Source: Clostridiales bacterium (lineage in GTDB: Bacteria > Bacillota > Clostridia > Oscillospirales > Butyricicoccaceae). From it: a stretch of DNA of 30,966 nucleotides. The stretch lies in contig DYCA01000011.1 of assembly GCA_019418305.1 (NCBI GenBank), forward strand, positions 1 through 30,966, in the 5' to 3' direction. A program made the translations under genes and the position numbers. This document shows positions 1 through 7,690 of this stretch, piece after piece; the stretch's first letter is position 1, and every line of letters starts with the position of its first letter. Below the pieces are notes generated by a model, which was given only the letters and a program-made list of their open reading frames with translations, had not been told where the DNA came from and did not search any database.

Positions 1-2668
1 GCAGCTTCTGGAAGGAGAACACCGGCACCTTGACCGCGTAGTGGTCGCTCTCTGGATGCAGGCCGGTGCCGCATCCCATGTCGCGCAGCTTTTCACCGAA
101 CATGCAGCGGGTCGCCAAATCAACCATCGGTACGCCCGTCACCTTGGAGATATACGGCACGGTACGCGAGGAGCGCGGATTGACCTCAATGACATAAATC
201 TGATCGTTATACAGCACAAACTGGATATTGACCAGACCGAGTACCGCCAGATTCTTGGCCAGCGCCTCGGTATAGCGGATGATGGTTTCCTTGTGTTTCG
301 GCTCGATGTTGATAGAGGGATAAATCGAAATCGAGTCGCCCGAGTGAACGCCCGCGCGCTCGAAATGCTCCATGATGCCCGGGATGAGGATGTCTTCGCC
401 GTCGCAGATGGCGTCGACCTCGATTTCACGGCCCATCATATATTTATCAACCAGCACGGGGTTTTCCACCTTATTGCGGGTGATGACCTTCATAAACTCG
501 CGCACGTCCTCTTCCTTGTACGCGATTTCCATGCCCTGACCACCCAGAACATAAGACGGGCGCACGAGCACCGGATAGCCCAGCTCGTCGGCGGCCTTGA
601 CCGCTTCTTCCTCAGTCATAACCGTGTGGCCCGCCGGACGCGGAATACCGCACTTTTCCAGGATAACGTCGAACTTCTCGCGGTCCTCTGCCGCGTCGAT
701 GCTCCATGCGGGCGTGCCGAGAATCGGAATGCCCAGCTTTTCGATGTGCGCAGCGAGGTTGATGGCGGTCTGCCCGCCGAACTGCACAATCGCAAAGTCC
801 GGCTTTTCGGCGCCCACCACACCGGTCACGTCCTCAGGGGTCAGCGGCTCGAAATACAGGCGGTCGGCCGTGTCGAAGTCGGTCGAGACGGTCTCCGGGT
901 TGTTGTTGATGATGACGGTCTCGCAGCCGAGCTTTTGCAGCGCCCAAACCGCATGAACCGAGCAATAGTCAAACTCGATGCCCTGACCAATACGAATCGG
1001 GCCGGAGCCGAGCACCAGCACCTTCTTTTTGCCGGAGGCGGGCTTGACCTCAGTCTCTTCGTCGTAGGTCGAGTAGTAATACGGGGTTTCCGCCTCAAAC
1101 TCAGCGGCACAGGTGTCAACCATCTTGTAAACCGGCAGACGCTTTACCCCGGAAATATCCTTGCCGGACAGCTCAATAATCGTCTTGTCCAGGAAGCCCA
1201 TCTTCTTGGCGCGCAGATACAGGTCCTTGTCGATGGTTTCGGCCGTGGCAAGCGCCTTCTCCATGTCGACGATGTTCTGGAACTTGTGCAGGAAGAAGGT
1301 ATCCATCGTGGTGACCTCGTGAATCTCCTCGATGGTCATGATGCCGCGGCGCAGCGCCTCGCAGATGTGGAACAGACGCTGGTCGTCCGTGCGGGCAACG
1401 CCCTTCTTGATTTCCGCGTCCGACTGCTGCTGGATGCGCGGGGCAATCATGCTGTCCAGCTTGATTTCGCAGCCGCGCACGGCCTTCATCAGCGCACCCT
1501 CGAAGCTGTTGTCAATCGCCATGACCTCGCCCGTCGCCTTCATCTGCGTGCCGAGTGTGTTGTCCGCGTACACGAACTTGTCAAACGGCCAGCGCGGGAA
1601 CTTGACCACACAGTAGTCAAGCGTCGGCTCGAAGCAGGCCTTGGTCTTTTTGGTGACGGCGTTTTCGATTTCGTCCAAACCGTAGCCGACCGCAATCTTC
1701 GCGGTCACCTTGGCAATCGGATAACCGGTCGCCTTGGAGGCGAGCGCCGAAGAGCGCGATACGCGGGGGTTTACCTCGATAACTGCGTACTCGAACGAAT
1801 TCGGATTGAGTGCGTACTGCACGTTGCAGCCGCCCTCGATGCCCAGCTCGGTGATGATGTTGAGCGCAGAGGTGCGCAGCATCTGGTATTCCTTGTCGCA
1901 CAGCGTCTGGCTGGGCGCGACAACGACCGAGTCGCCCGTGTGCACGCCGACCGGGTCGACATTTTCCATGTTACAAATCGTGATGGCGTTGCCCTTGTGG
2001 TCACGCATGACCTCGTATTCGATTTCCTTCCAGCCGGCGATACATTTCTCGACCAGAATTTCATCGACACGGGAATACATGATGCCGGTTGCGGCAATCT
2101 CGCGCAGCTGGTCCCACGTATAGGCAATACCGCCGCCCGTGCCGCCGAGCGTATACGCCGGGCGGATAATGACCGGCAGGCCGATTTCCCGGGTAAACTC
2201 GACCGCGTCCTCCACCGAGTGCACCACCTTGGACGCGATGCACGGCTCGCCGATTTTTTCCATCGTGTCCTTGAACATCTGGCGGTCCTCGGCCTTGGCG
2301 ATGGTCTCAGGGTTTGCGCCGAGGAGCTTGACGCCCATCTTGTCAAGGAAGCCGCTCTCGCACAGCTCCATGGCGAGGTTCAGACCGGTCTGGCCGCCGA
2401 GGTTGGGCAGCAGCGAGTCCGGACGTTCTTTCTTGATGATTTCCTGCACCGCTTCCACAGTCAGCGGCTCGATATAGACCTTGTCGGCCATAGCTTTATC
2501 GGTCATGATGGTTGCAGGGTTGGAGTTGACAAGCACAACCTCCAGACCTTCCTCGCGCAGCGCGCGGCAAGCCTGCGTGCCCGCGTAGTCGAACTCGGCC
2601 GCCTGGCCGATGACGATGGGGCCGGAGCCCAGTACCATTACCTTATGAATATCCTTGCGCAGCGGCAT
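1..2668 (-). CDS. carB: Carbamoyl-phosphate synthase large subunit, 3' end cut by the window
   Basis: This subunit makes carbamoyl phosphate from bicarbonate, ATP and the ammonia channelled from CarA, for pyrimidine and arginine synthesis. The reading frame starts [20 protein letters not shown] and has 889 codons before the window ends. The family is usually about 1,060-1,080 residues, so the end of the second ATP-grasp half and the C-terminal allosteric MGS-like domain lie outside. Both homologous halves are visible: the nucleotide-binding GSGPIVIGQ near the N-terminus recurs as [10 protein letters not shown] in the second half, and glycine-rich ATP-grasp loops (LGGTGGGIA and [10 protein letters not shown]) occur in each. 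The start ATG overlaps the carA stop as TAATG, and a GGGAGGTG ribosome site lies in the last carA codons, so the two subunits are translationally coupled. A long open frame on the opposite strand is only a shadow of GC-rich coding sequence. Confidence 0.97.
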   Translation of the reverse strand, partial: MPLRKDIHKVMVLGSGPIVIGQAAEFDYAGTQACRALREEGLEVVLVNSNPATIMTDKAMADKVYIEPLTVEAVQEIIKKERPDSLLPNLGGQTGLNLAMELCESGFLDKMGVKLLGANPETIAKAEDRQMFKDTMEKIGEPCIASKVVHSVEDAVEFTREIGLPVIIRPAYTLGGTGGGIAYTWDQLREIAATGIMYSRVDEILVEKCIAGWKEIEYEVMRDHKGNAITICNMENVDPVGVHTGDSVVVAPSQTLCDKEYQMLRTSALNIITELGIEGGCNVQYALNPNSFEYAVIEVNPRVSRSSALASKATGYPIAKVTAKIAVGYGLDEIENAVTKKTKACFEPTLDYCVVKFPRWPFDKFVYADNTLGTQMKATGEVMAIDNSFEGALMKAVRGCEIKLDSMIAPRIQQQSDAEIKKGVARTDDQRLFHICEALRRGIMTIEEIHEVTTMDTFFLHKFQNIVDMEKALATAETIDKDLYLRAKKMGFLDKTIIELSGKDISGVKRLPVYKMVDTCAAEFEAETPYYYSTYDEETEVKPASGKKKVLVLGSGPIRIGQGIEFDYCSVHAVWALQKLGCETVIINNNPETVSTDFDTADRLYFEPLTPEDVTGVVGAEKPDFAIVQFGGQTAINLAAHIEKLGIPILGTPAWSIDAAEDREKFDVILEKCGIPRPAGHTVMTEEEAVKAADELGYPVLVRPSYVLGGQGMEIAYKEEDVREFMKVITRNKVENPVLVDKYMMGREIEVDAICDGEDILIPGIMEHFERAGVHSGDSISIYPSINIEPKHKETIIRYTEALAKNLAVLGLVNIQFVLYNDQIYVIEVNPRSSRTVPYISKVTGVPMVDLATRCMFGEKLRDMGCGTGLHPESDHYAVKVPVFSFQKL

Positions 2669-3762
2669 TACTGAGCACCTCCCTTTGCTTTTGCAATGTT
2701 GTCCATGAATTTATCAAACAGATACGACGTGTCCATCGGGCCGGGGCAGACCTCGGGGTGATACTGCACGGTGAACACCGGACGGCCGATGTGCTCGACG
2801 CCCTCAACCGTACCGTCATTCAAATTGACATAGCGCACACGGGCGATGCTCGGGTCGACCGACTCGCCCACGACCGCGTAGCCGTGGTTCTGGCTGGTGA
2901 TATAGGTGCGGTCCACGTCCAAATCCTTGACCGGATGGTTGACACCGCGGTGACCGTACTTGAGTTTGGTGGTTTTCGCACCGATGGCAAGGCTTAAAAG
3001 CTGATGGCCGAGGCAGATGCCGAAAATCGGGATATTGCTTGCCAGCAGCTTCTTGAGGTTTTCAACGATTTCGACGTTTTCCGCCGGGTCGCCGGGGCCG
3101 TTGGACAGCATCACGCCGTCAAACTTGCCGATAACCTCCTCCGGCGGAGTGAGCGCCGGAATGGTGACGACCTCGCAGCCGCGCTTCTGCAGCTCACGCT
3201 CGATGTTGTACTTGACGCCGTAGTCATACAGCGCAATGCGGTATTTCTGCTCGCCTTCCGCCGGGTAAACACGGCTCTCCTCGCAGGTGACCGACTTGAC
3301 TGCATCCTTGACAACATACGCCTTCATTTCCGCGACGGTCTGCTCATCCGGCTCGAAGCCCTCGGTGTAAATCACGCCGTTCATAACGCCTGCATTCCGC
3401 AGCTTGCGGGTCAGCGCACGGGTGTCAATGCCTGCAAGGCCGACAACCTTCTGTTCCTTGAGGTATTCGTCCAGCGTCAGGCGGCAGCGCCAGTTGGACG
3501 GATACTCCGAGATTTCGCGCATGATAAAACCGGAAACCCAGCTCTTACGCGATTCGTAATCGTCAAAGTTGATGCCGTAGTTGCCAATCAGCGGATAGGT
3601 CATGGTGACCACCTGACCATAATACGACGGGTCGGTCAAAACCTCCTGATAACCGGCCATGCCCGTGTTGAACACGACCTCACCGATGCTCTGCCCTTCG
3701 TAGCCGACGGCCGTACCCTCAAACAGGGTTCCGTCAGCGAGCAGTAAATACGCTTTTTTCAA
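2668..3762 (-). CDS. carA: Carbamoyl-phosphate synthase small (glutaminase) subunit
   Basis: This subunit hydrolyses glutamine and passes ammonia to CarB. The 364-residue length is normal. The N-terminal half ([20 protein letters not shown]) is the CarA-specific domain. The C-terminal half is a class I glutamine amidotransferase with the nucleophile cysteine in FGICLGHQ and the His-Glu pair in QYHPE. The start is TTG: GGGAG lies about 10 nt upstream and no in-frame ATG fits the conserved N-terminus better. carA follows pyrF after 61 bp and overlaps carB by one base, so it sits in the pyrR-pyrF-carA-carB operon and should be controlled by the PyrR leader. Because no arginine genes are nearby, the enzyme here is probably the pyrimidine-controlled copy. 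Confidence 0.97.
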   Translation of the reverse strand: MKKAYLLLADGTLFEGTAVGYEGQSIGEVVFNTGMAGYQEVLTDPSYYGQVVTMTYPLIGNYGINFDDYESRKSWVSGFIMREISEYPSNWRCRLTLDEYLKEQKVVGLAGIDTRALTRKLRNAGVMNGVIYTEGFEPDEQTVAEMKAYVVKDAVKSVTCEESRVYPAEGEQKYRIALYDYGVKYNIERELQKRGCEVVTIPALTPPEEVIGKFDGVMLSNGPGDPAENVEIVENLKKLLASNIPIFGICLGHQLLSLAIGAKTTKLKYGHRGVNHPVKDLDVDRTYITSQNHGYAVVGESVDPSIARVRYVNLNDGTVEGVEHIGRPVFTVQYHPEVCPGPMDTSYLFDKFMDNIAKAKGGAQ

Positions 3763-3823
3763 GTGAAAATCACTCCCAATTCAATCCTGATTTTTCTGTC
3801 TTTCGGTCATGCACCGATTATGC

Positions 3824-4741
3824 TTATCGAATCGCGGCGACGATGTCATCGCGCATGCGGATGGCTTCCGCGCGTGCAGCTTCCTTATAATCCTCGCCGT
3901 TTTTGCCGGTTTTCTTCCAAGCGCACATAATGCCGCGCGAGGAGTTGACGATTGCGCCGAGTCCGTCGTCATTGAAGGCGTTGGCAATGTCCTTAGCCGT
4001 TGCGCCCTGCGCGCCGTAGCCCGGCACGAGGAAATAGCTCTTGGGCAGCAGCTCACGGATAATTTTCTGCTCCTCCGGATAGGTCGCGCCAACCACCGCG
4101 CCAACCTGATTGTAGCCGCACGGGGTATCCAAACCCTCGCCCCACTTGGCCACCATCTCGGCCATGCGCGCGTAGAGCGGCTTGCCCTCCATATCGCGGT
4201 TCTGCAGTTCGCCGGAGGACGGATTGGAGGTCTTAACGAGCATAAACAGGCTCTTGTCCCGCTCGCGGCACTCCTTGAGGAACGGCTCGACGCCGTCCGT
4301 ACCCAGATAACCGTTGACGGTCACGCTGTCGCAGCCATAGGGCGCGATTTCGGTGTCACCCACGCGGGTCTTGCCCAGATATGCCTCGGCATAGGCCGTC
4401 GCGGTCGCGCCGATGTCGTTGCGCTTGATATCGCCGATGACGTACATGCCCTTGGCGTGTGCGTAGTCGATGGTCTCCTTGAGCGCCATCGCGCCGTACG
4501 AGCCGAGCAGCTCATAGTACGCCGCCTGCGGCTTGACCGCGGGCACGATATCGCACAGTGCGTCAATCAGGCCGCAGTTGAACGCGACCACGCTCTCGGC
4601 CGCTGCGCGCAGCGTCTCGCCGTGCAGCATCATGTTGCGTCCCGCGATGTGCTGCGGGATGTACTCCAGCCGCGCATCCAGACCGGCTACGGTCGGGTTA
4701 CCCTTTTCCTTGATTTTTTCTACCAGTGTTTGGATGGACAT
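3824..4741 (-). CDS. pyrF: Orotidine 5'-phosphate decarboxylase, long (type 2) form
   Basis: This enzyme decarboxylates OMP to UMP, the last step of de novo UMP synthesis. The protein has 305 residues, which fits the long subfamily and not the ~235-residue form of Bacillus. The catalytic Lys-Asp-Lys-Asp network is visible: Asp22 in AGLDARLEY, Lys70 in PAVKPQ, and Asp104, Lys106 and Asp109 in IGDIKRNDIG. The start ATG is preceded by GAAAGGAAG at proper spacing. It lies 35 bp after pyrR and 61 bp before carA in the same operon. The order pyrR-pyrF-carA-carB without pyrB, pyrC or pyrE means that the other pathway genes must be elsewhere; pyrK and pyrD are at 23.6-25.2 kb of this window. Confidence 0.96.
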   Translation of the reverse strand: MSIQTLVEKIKEKGNPTVAGLDARLEYIPQHIAGRNMMLHGETLRAAAESVVAFNCGLIDALCDIVPAVKPQAAYYELLGSYGAMALKETIDYAHAKGMYVIGDIKRNDIGATATAYAEAYLGKTRVGDTEIAPYGCDSVTVNGYLGTDGVEPFLKECRERDKSLFMLVKTSNPSSGELQNRDMEGKPLYARMAEMVAKWGEGLDTPCGYNQVGAVVGATYPEEQKIIRELLPKSYFLVPGYGAQGATAKDIANAFNDDGLGAIVNSSRGIMCAWKKTGKNGEDYKEAARAEAIRMRDDIVAAIR

Positions 4742-4776
4742 AGATATTCTTCCTTTCTCAGCTGCAAGCGGTTATC

Positions 4777-5310
4777 CTACGTTTCACTGCTTAAAATAAC
4801 AACATTATCTGCGCCGTCGACCTCGGTCAGGCGCACACTGACGCGCTCGTCACGCGCGGTCGGCAGGTTTTTTCCGATATAATCCGGTCGGATGGGCACC
4901 TCCCGGTGGCCGCGGTCTATCAGCACCGCGAGCTGGATGCGTCCCGCGCGGCCCTGCTGAGACACCGCTTCAATTGCGGCGCGCACCGTGCGGCCGGTAT
5001 ACAGCACATCGTCCACCAGCACGACCGTCGCGCCCTCGATGCGCGCATCGGGCGGCGATTTGGGCGTTTCCGCGCGCGGCTTATCGTCCCGCCACGGGGT
5101 CACGTCCAGCTCGAGCACCGGCGGCGTGCGCCCTTCGACCTCCCCGAGCTTTTTTGCAATGCGCTGGGCCAGAAACACGCCGCGCGTTTTTACTCCGGCC
5201 AACAGCAGGTTTTCCGCACCCTTGTTTTTTTCGATGATTTCAAAGGCGATACGGGTCAGCGCGCGGCGCACACCGTCCGCATCCATAATCACGGCCTTTT
5301 GTTCGGCCAT
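4777..5310 (-). CDS. pyrR: PyrR: pyr mRNA-binding attenuation regulator / uracil phosphoribosyltransferase
   Basis: PyrR binds pyr leader RNA when UMP/UTP is high and promotes transcription termination; many homologues also convert uracil and PRPP to UMP. The protein has 177 residues from the ATG at 5310 (MAEQKAVIMDADGVRRAL). The PRPP-binding signature VVLVDDVLYTGRTVRAA is intact, and the PyrR-typical TPWRDD and IDRGHREVPIRPDYIGKN segments are present. An upstream in-frame ATG at 5325 would add five residues, but the strong GGGAGGTGG lies only about 6 nt before 5310, so that start is preferred. It is the first gene of the operon, directly downstream of a leader with a PyrR-type binding loop and a terminator, which fits autoregulation. 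Confidence 0.96.
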   Translation of the reverse strand: MAEQKAVIMDADGVRRALTRIAFEIIEKNKGAENLLLAGVKTRGVFLAQRIAKKLGEVEGRTPPVLELDVTPWRDDKPRAETPKSPPDARIEGATVVLVDDVLYTGRTVRAAIEAVSQQGRAGRIQLAVLIDRGHREVPIRPDYIGKNLPTARDERVSVRLTEVDGADNVVILSSET

Positions 5311-5338
5311 CCTGCCACCTCCCATCGGAAAAATTTAC

Positions 5339-5375
5339 AAAAAAACAGCCTCCTGCGCCGAAAGCAGAAAGCCGT
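5339..5375 (-). terminator. Leader terminator (attenuator) of the pyr operon
   Basis: On the minus strand ACGGCTTTCTGC and GCAGGAGGCTGT form a 12-bp stem with three G-U pairs around a short TTTCGGC loop, followed by a run of seven T. It lies about 30 nt before the pyrR start codon, which is the position of a transcription attenuator. Its 5' arm can instead pair with GCAGAAA (5428-5434) and GCCGT (5412-5416), giving a mutually exclusive antiterminator. Confidence 0.88.
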
Positions 5376-5432
5376 ACCTCAAAATTACACCTGTCCCCCA
5401 TTCCCCGGCTGACGGCGTATGCACTGTTTTCT

Positions 5433-5465
5433 GCCTTGGCGGCTCACGGGCCGCGCCTTAAAGGC
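5433..5465 (-). promoter_or_regulatory. PyrR binding loop (anti-antiterminator) in the pyr leader
   Basis: On the minus strand GCCTT (5465-5461) pairs with AAGGC (5437-5433). A purine-rich one-sided bulge TAAGGC follows, then GCGGC/GCCGC closes the hexaloop CCGTGA. Known PyrR targets have a CNGNGA terminal hexaloop and a 5' purine-rich internal bulge; both are seen here. The 3' arm overlaps the antiterminator segment GCAGAAA, so PyrR binding would free the terminator at 5339-5375. The structure was folded by eye. Confidence 0.8.
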
Positions 5466-5479
5466 GGATTGTTTCATTT

Positions 5480-5508
5480 ATTATATCGTATGAAACGGGT
5501 TTTGTAAA
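5480..5508 (-). promoter_or_regulatory. Promoter of the pyrR-pyrF-carA-carB operon
   Basis: Minus-strand -35 TTTACA (5508-5503), a 17-bp spacer and a perfect -10 TATAAT (5485-5480). Transcription should start near 5473, giving a leader of about 160 nt that holds the PyrR loop, the antiterminator and the terminator. Confidence 0.85.
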
Positions 5509-5642
5509 CAGACGATGCCACAAAACAATTTTGTTTTTTTATACAAATTTTGTTGCCGCCGCATAACGTAAGGATTGACGCAAAGCGGACATACTATGTT
5601 CGGCGGCACCCAAATCTTTTTTTGAAAGGCGGCGGACAAATC

Positions 5643-5825
5643 ATGCGGGTATCTCCCTTCATTTCAGGCATTGCGACCGGTGCGGTCGCGGGCGCGGTCG
5701 TCTCCATGATGGCGGCGGGCGCGATGATGAATCCTTCGGTGCGGCGCAGTGCGCAGCACGCAGCAAACAAGGCGGAGCACGCCATGCACAAGGCGGCCAA
5801 TAACGTCGGCCACATGCTGGGCTGA
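5643..5825 (+). CDS. Small membrane protein of unknown function (60 residues)
   Basis: The product is MRVSPFISGIATGAVAGAVV followed by a Met/Ala-rich stretch and a basic, His- and Ala-rich helix ending NNVGHMLG. Residues 8-27 can form one membrane helix rich in Gly and Ala, and the rest is probably an amphipathic cytoplasmic helix, an architecture resembling small YtxH-like proteins. The ATG at 5643 follows an AAAGGCGG stretch; an in-frame ATG at 5550 has no ribosome site and would add a hydrophilic tail, so it was not used. The gene is divergent from the pyr operon and ends at a strong terminator. I do not recognise a specific family and infer no function. Confidence 0.6.
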   Translation: MRVSPFISGIATGAVAGAVVSMMAAGAMMNPSVRRSAQHAANKAEHAMHKAANNVGHMLG

Positions 5826-5831
5826 CGGCAC

Positions 5832-5865
5832 AAAAAAGGAGAAGCACATCGGCTTCTCCTTTTTT
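5832..5865. terminator. Bidirectional terminator
   Basis: AAAAAGGAGAAG and CTTCTCCTTTTT form a perfect stem around CACATCGG, with T runs on both strands. It serves the small plus-strand gene that ends at 5825 and the minus-strand transporter that ends at 5873. Confidence 0.88.
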
Positions 5866-5872
5866 ATATTTT

Positions 5873-6595
5873 TTATGCTGCATTCGCATCTGCGGTATGC
5901 CCCAGTTTCTTATCATGCAGCCGGCGCGCGGCATACACAACGGGTGTATCGAGCAAGGACGTGAAAATAAAAATCACATAGCTCGACAGCGCAACCGAAA
6001 TCAGCGTCGGGATATCATACGTACCCCAGAACGCGAGCGCAGTAAACAGCACAGTGTTGACCAGCTGAGAAACCAGTGTCGAGCCGTTGTTGCGCAGCCA
6101 GAGGAACGCGCGGTGATCGCCTGTGTGCTTTTCAGTGATTTCCCACCATTTATGATACAGCCAGACATCGAACACCTGCGCCACCGCATACACCGCAAGC
6201 GACGACAGCATCATACGCGGGGTGTTGGAGAAAATCGCCGCCATGGACGGCATCGCCCAGTCATTCACCGACGGGATATAGGCCAGCCAGGACTGCGAAA
6301 CCAGAATGAACAGCACATTCGCGGCAATTCCCGCCCATACCGCCTGCTGCGCAGCCTTTTTGCCCGCAACCTCGCTCAAAATATCGGTCACCAGGAAGGT
6401 GGTCGCAAACAGAATGTTGCCCAGTGTCATCTCCATGCCGAATGCATCCACCAGAATCATAACCTCAATGTTCGCCGCAATGGTTGCAAACACGGTAAAC
6501 GCCATCAGGCCTCCGGTGCCGAACAGGTAAAACCATAGCAGCACCGCGCCATACAGCACCACCAGCGTACCAATCAACAATAATTCGTTTGTCAT
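5873..6595 (-). CDS. Queuosine-precursor transporter (VUT/YhhQ family)
   Basis: This is an integral membrane protein of 240 residues with about six hydrophobic segments. The family hallmarks are visible: an early acidic residue-containing helix (NIEVMILVDAFGMEMTLGNI), the TFLVTDILSEVAGKKAA segment, VFDVWLYHKWW in the fourth-fifth helix region, and SQLVNTVLFTALAFWGTYD near the C-terminus. Characterised relatives (E. coli YhhQ) import preQ0/preQ1, and some subgroups import queuine or queuosine. Its ATG overlaps the stop of the upstream radical SAM gene as ATGA, so the two are translated together. No queuosine de novo genes (queC, queD, queE, queF) occur in the window. Substrate specificity within the family cannot be told from sequence alone. 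Confidence 0.88.
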   Translation of the reverse strand: MTNELLLIGTLVVLYGAVLLWFYLFGTGGLMAFTVFATIAANIEVMILVDAFGMEMTLGNILFATTFLVTDILSEVAGKKAAQQAVWAGIAANVLFILVSQSWLAYIPSVNDWAMPSMAAIFSNTPRMMLSSLAVYAVAQVFDVWLYHKWWEITEKHTGDHRAFLWLRNNGSTLVSQLVNTVLFTALAFWGTYDIPTLISVALSSYVIFIFTSLLDTPVVYAARRLHDKKLGHTADANAA

Positions 6596-7305
6596 TTTAC
6601 TTCTCCTACGCCAAAATCTGTATTTTCCAACAGAATATCCACACGCGGGTTGTCCCGGTAGAGCGGATACACCTCACGCACAAAGGCCGCGCGCGACGTG
6701 TCGTCCGGCCGGATGGGTGTGGTGTTCGGAACCATGATGTTGACGCAGACGCGGTCAAAATGGGCAAGACCGGTCTCGATATCGTGCCGCATACTGTCCG
6801 CCGTCTGTCCGGCAAGGCCGAACAGCAGGCAGCAGTCATCAAAATCCGCGGCGATCTTCGCGGGGTCGGTCTCAAGAATGCCCTTATCGAGCACCCGCTC
6901 CCGGTAGTCCGCGTCGAAGGTCTCCACGCCGATTTTGACATGCAGCGTGACCCCCTGCTCTGCAAACCGTGCGCGCAGCGCGGCGAGCGTTTTGCGAAAC
7001 AGCCAGTGGCTTTCGATGTGCAGGTCGCGGATGCCCTTCTCGCGGCAGACGCGCTCCACCTCGCGGATGGTGGACTCGTCCAGCTCGGCAAACGAGCCGG
7101 AGTTGATTGCCTCCAAACGACCGTACTGACCCGTTACCTGCGCCAGCACCGCACGGTTGAGGGTCAGATTTGCCTGCTCGTCGCGCGATGCATCCAGATG
7201 GTAGTCGCAGAAGCGGCAGCGCTTCCATGCGCAGCCCCGCCCGCGCAGCAGCACGATTTCGCGCGGATTTTTGTCCTCGATTACCGAATAGCGGGTCATC
7301 TCCAC
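6592..7305 (-). CDS. Radical SAM protein coupled to a queuosine-precursor transporter; queuine lyase (QueL) candidate
   Basis: A 237-residue protein with the iron-sulfur motif GCAWKRCRFCDYH, in which Cys25, Cys30 and Cys33 are spaced CX4CX2C and not the canonical CX3CX2C. Later segments fit a radical SAM barrel: HIESHWLFRKTL, KIGVETFDADYRERV and a glycine-containing LFGLAGQTADSM. There is no B12, TRAM or SPASM domain, so it is a minimal barrel. The start is GTG at 7305 with GAGGGG eight bases upstream; an in-frame ATG at 7299 is also possible. The stop overlaps the transporter start by 4 nt. In Clostridioides difficile a small radical SAM enzyme, QueL, cleaves queuine to release a 7-deazaguanine precursor. 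The coupling suggests a similar salvage role here, but that is inference from context. Confidence 0.72.
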   Translation of the reverse strand: MEMTRYSVIEDKNPREIVLLRGRGCAWKRCRFCDYHLDASRDEQANLTLNRAVLAQVTGQYGRLEAINSGSFAELDESTIREVERVCREKGIRDLHIESHWLFRKTLAALRARFAEQGVTLHVKIGVETFDADYRERVLDKGILETDPAKIAADFDDCCLLFGLAGQTADSMRHDIETGLAHFDRVCVNIMVPNTTPIRPDDTSRAAFVREVYPLYRDNPRVDILLENTDFGVGEVK

Positions 7306-7327
7306 CGGTTATTCCCCTCTCTTTTAC

Positions 7328-7359
7328 AAAAAAATAAGGCGTACCCTAAACGGTACACC
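7328..7359 (-). terminator. Terminator-like hairpin immediately upstream of the radical SAM gene
   Basis: Minus-strand GGTGTACC and GGTACGCC (7359-7338) form an 8-bp stem with one G-U pair around GTTTAG, followed by TTATTTTTTT. It lies between the promoter at 7633-7660 and the start codon at 7305, so it can act as a leader attenuator. No plus-strand gene ends here. Confidence 0.62.
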
Positions 7360-7396
7360 ATCCACTGACCCGCGCCGTCAGGCACGCAATCAAACA

Positions 7397-7565
7397 GAAA
7401 ATTTGCAAACCTGCAAATTTTCATCAAAAATCAGGACATGCGCCTGATTTTTGATACCAGAAAGCGATTTTGTGTGCCGCTGCTGCGGCGCGCAAAATTG
7501 CGCCCGGGCTTTGTCCGCGCTTTGCGCGGCACAGCCCCCTCGATGAAAACCATGGTTTTCATCGA
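7397..7565. repeat. Cluster of perfect hairpins (mosaic intergenic repeat, copy 1)
   Basis: This gene-free stretch holds consecutive perfect inverted repeats: an 11-bp stem at 7397-7422, a 13-bp stem at 7423-7455 (arms ATCAAAAATCAGG/CCTGATTTTTGAT), CCGCGC/GCGCGG at 7515-7529 and a 26-bp perfect palindrome at 7540-7565 centred on CCATGG. It also contains CGCCCGGGCTTTGT at 7501-7514, which recurs with one mismatch on the minus strand at 27603-27590. The 385-bp gap 7306-7690 therefore holds this cluster, a leader terminator, a riboswitch-like motif and a promoter, with no credible coding sequence. Confidence 0.7.
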
Positions 7566-7572
7566 AGCCGTT

Positions 7573-7613
7573 CCCTTAGTTTTGTTTAAAGACAGGATGG
7601 TTCCGAACTGTCT
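7573..7613 (-). promoter_or_regulatory. preQ1-I-like riboswitch aptamer candidate
   Basis: Minus-strand AGACAG/CTGTCT forms a 6-bp stem around a 12-nt loop TTCGGAACCATC, followed by the A-rich tail TTAAACAAAACTAAGGG. Class I preQ1 aptamers have this layout: a 5-6-bp stem, a U right after the 5' arm, a C right before the 3' arm that pairs with the ligand, and an A-rich tail close to the AACAAAACAAGG tail of the Thermoanaerobacter example. It lies about 13 nt from the predicted transcription start of a radical SAM-queuosine transporter operon, the expected place. The second stem (loop GG with tail CU, or loop C with tail G) is weak, so the call is tentative. Confidence 0.45.
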
Positions 7614-7632
7614 GTTATGGAATTGCTTTTCC

Positions 7633-7660
7633 ATTATACTGGATTTCTGCCGAAAGTCAA
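7633..7660 (-). promoter_or_regulatory. Promoter of the radical SAM-queuosine transporter operon
   Basis: Minus-strand -35 TTGACT (7660-7655), a 16-bp spacer and a perfect -10 TATAAT (7638-7633). The start would be near 7626, giving a leader of about 320 nt. A weaker plus-strand -10 (TATACT, 7635-7640) overlaps it and may serve the divergent symporter gene. Confidence 0.7.
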
Positions 7661-7690
7661 GCATATACTTTCCCGAATGGAGGGATGTGC

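Noticed and set aside
41..2674. A very long open frame on the plus strand covering carB
   Set aside because: The product has no recognisable domains and mirrors the codon pattern of carB, which is clearly the real gene on the minus strand with full CarB motifs.
7664..7669. TATACT as a -10 box for the alanine symporter
   Set aside because: A start from it would fall almost on the ribosome site, and no -35 lies at proper distance.
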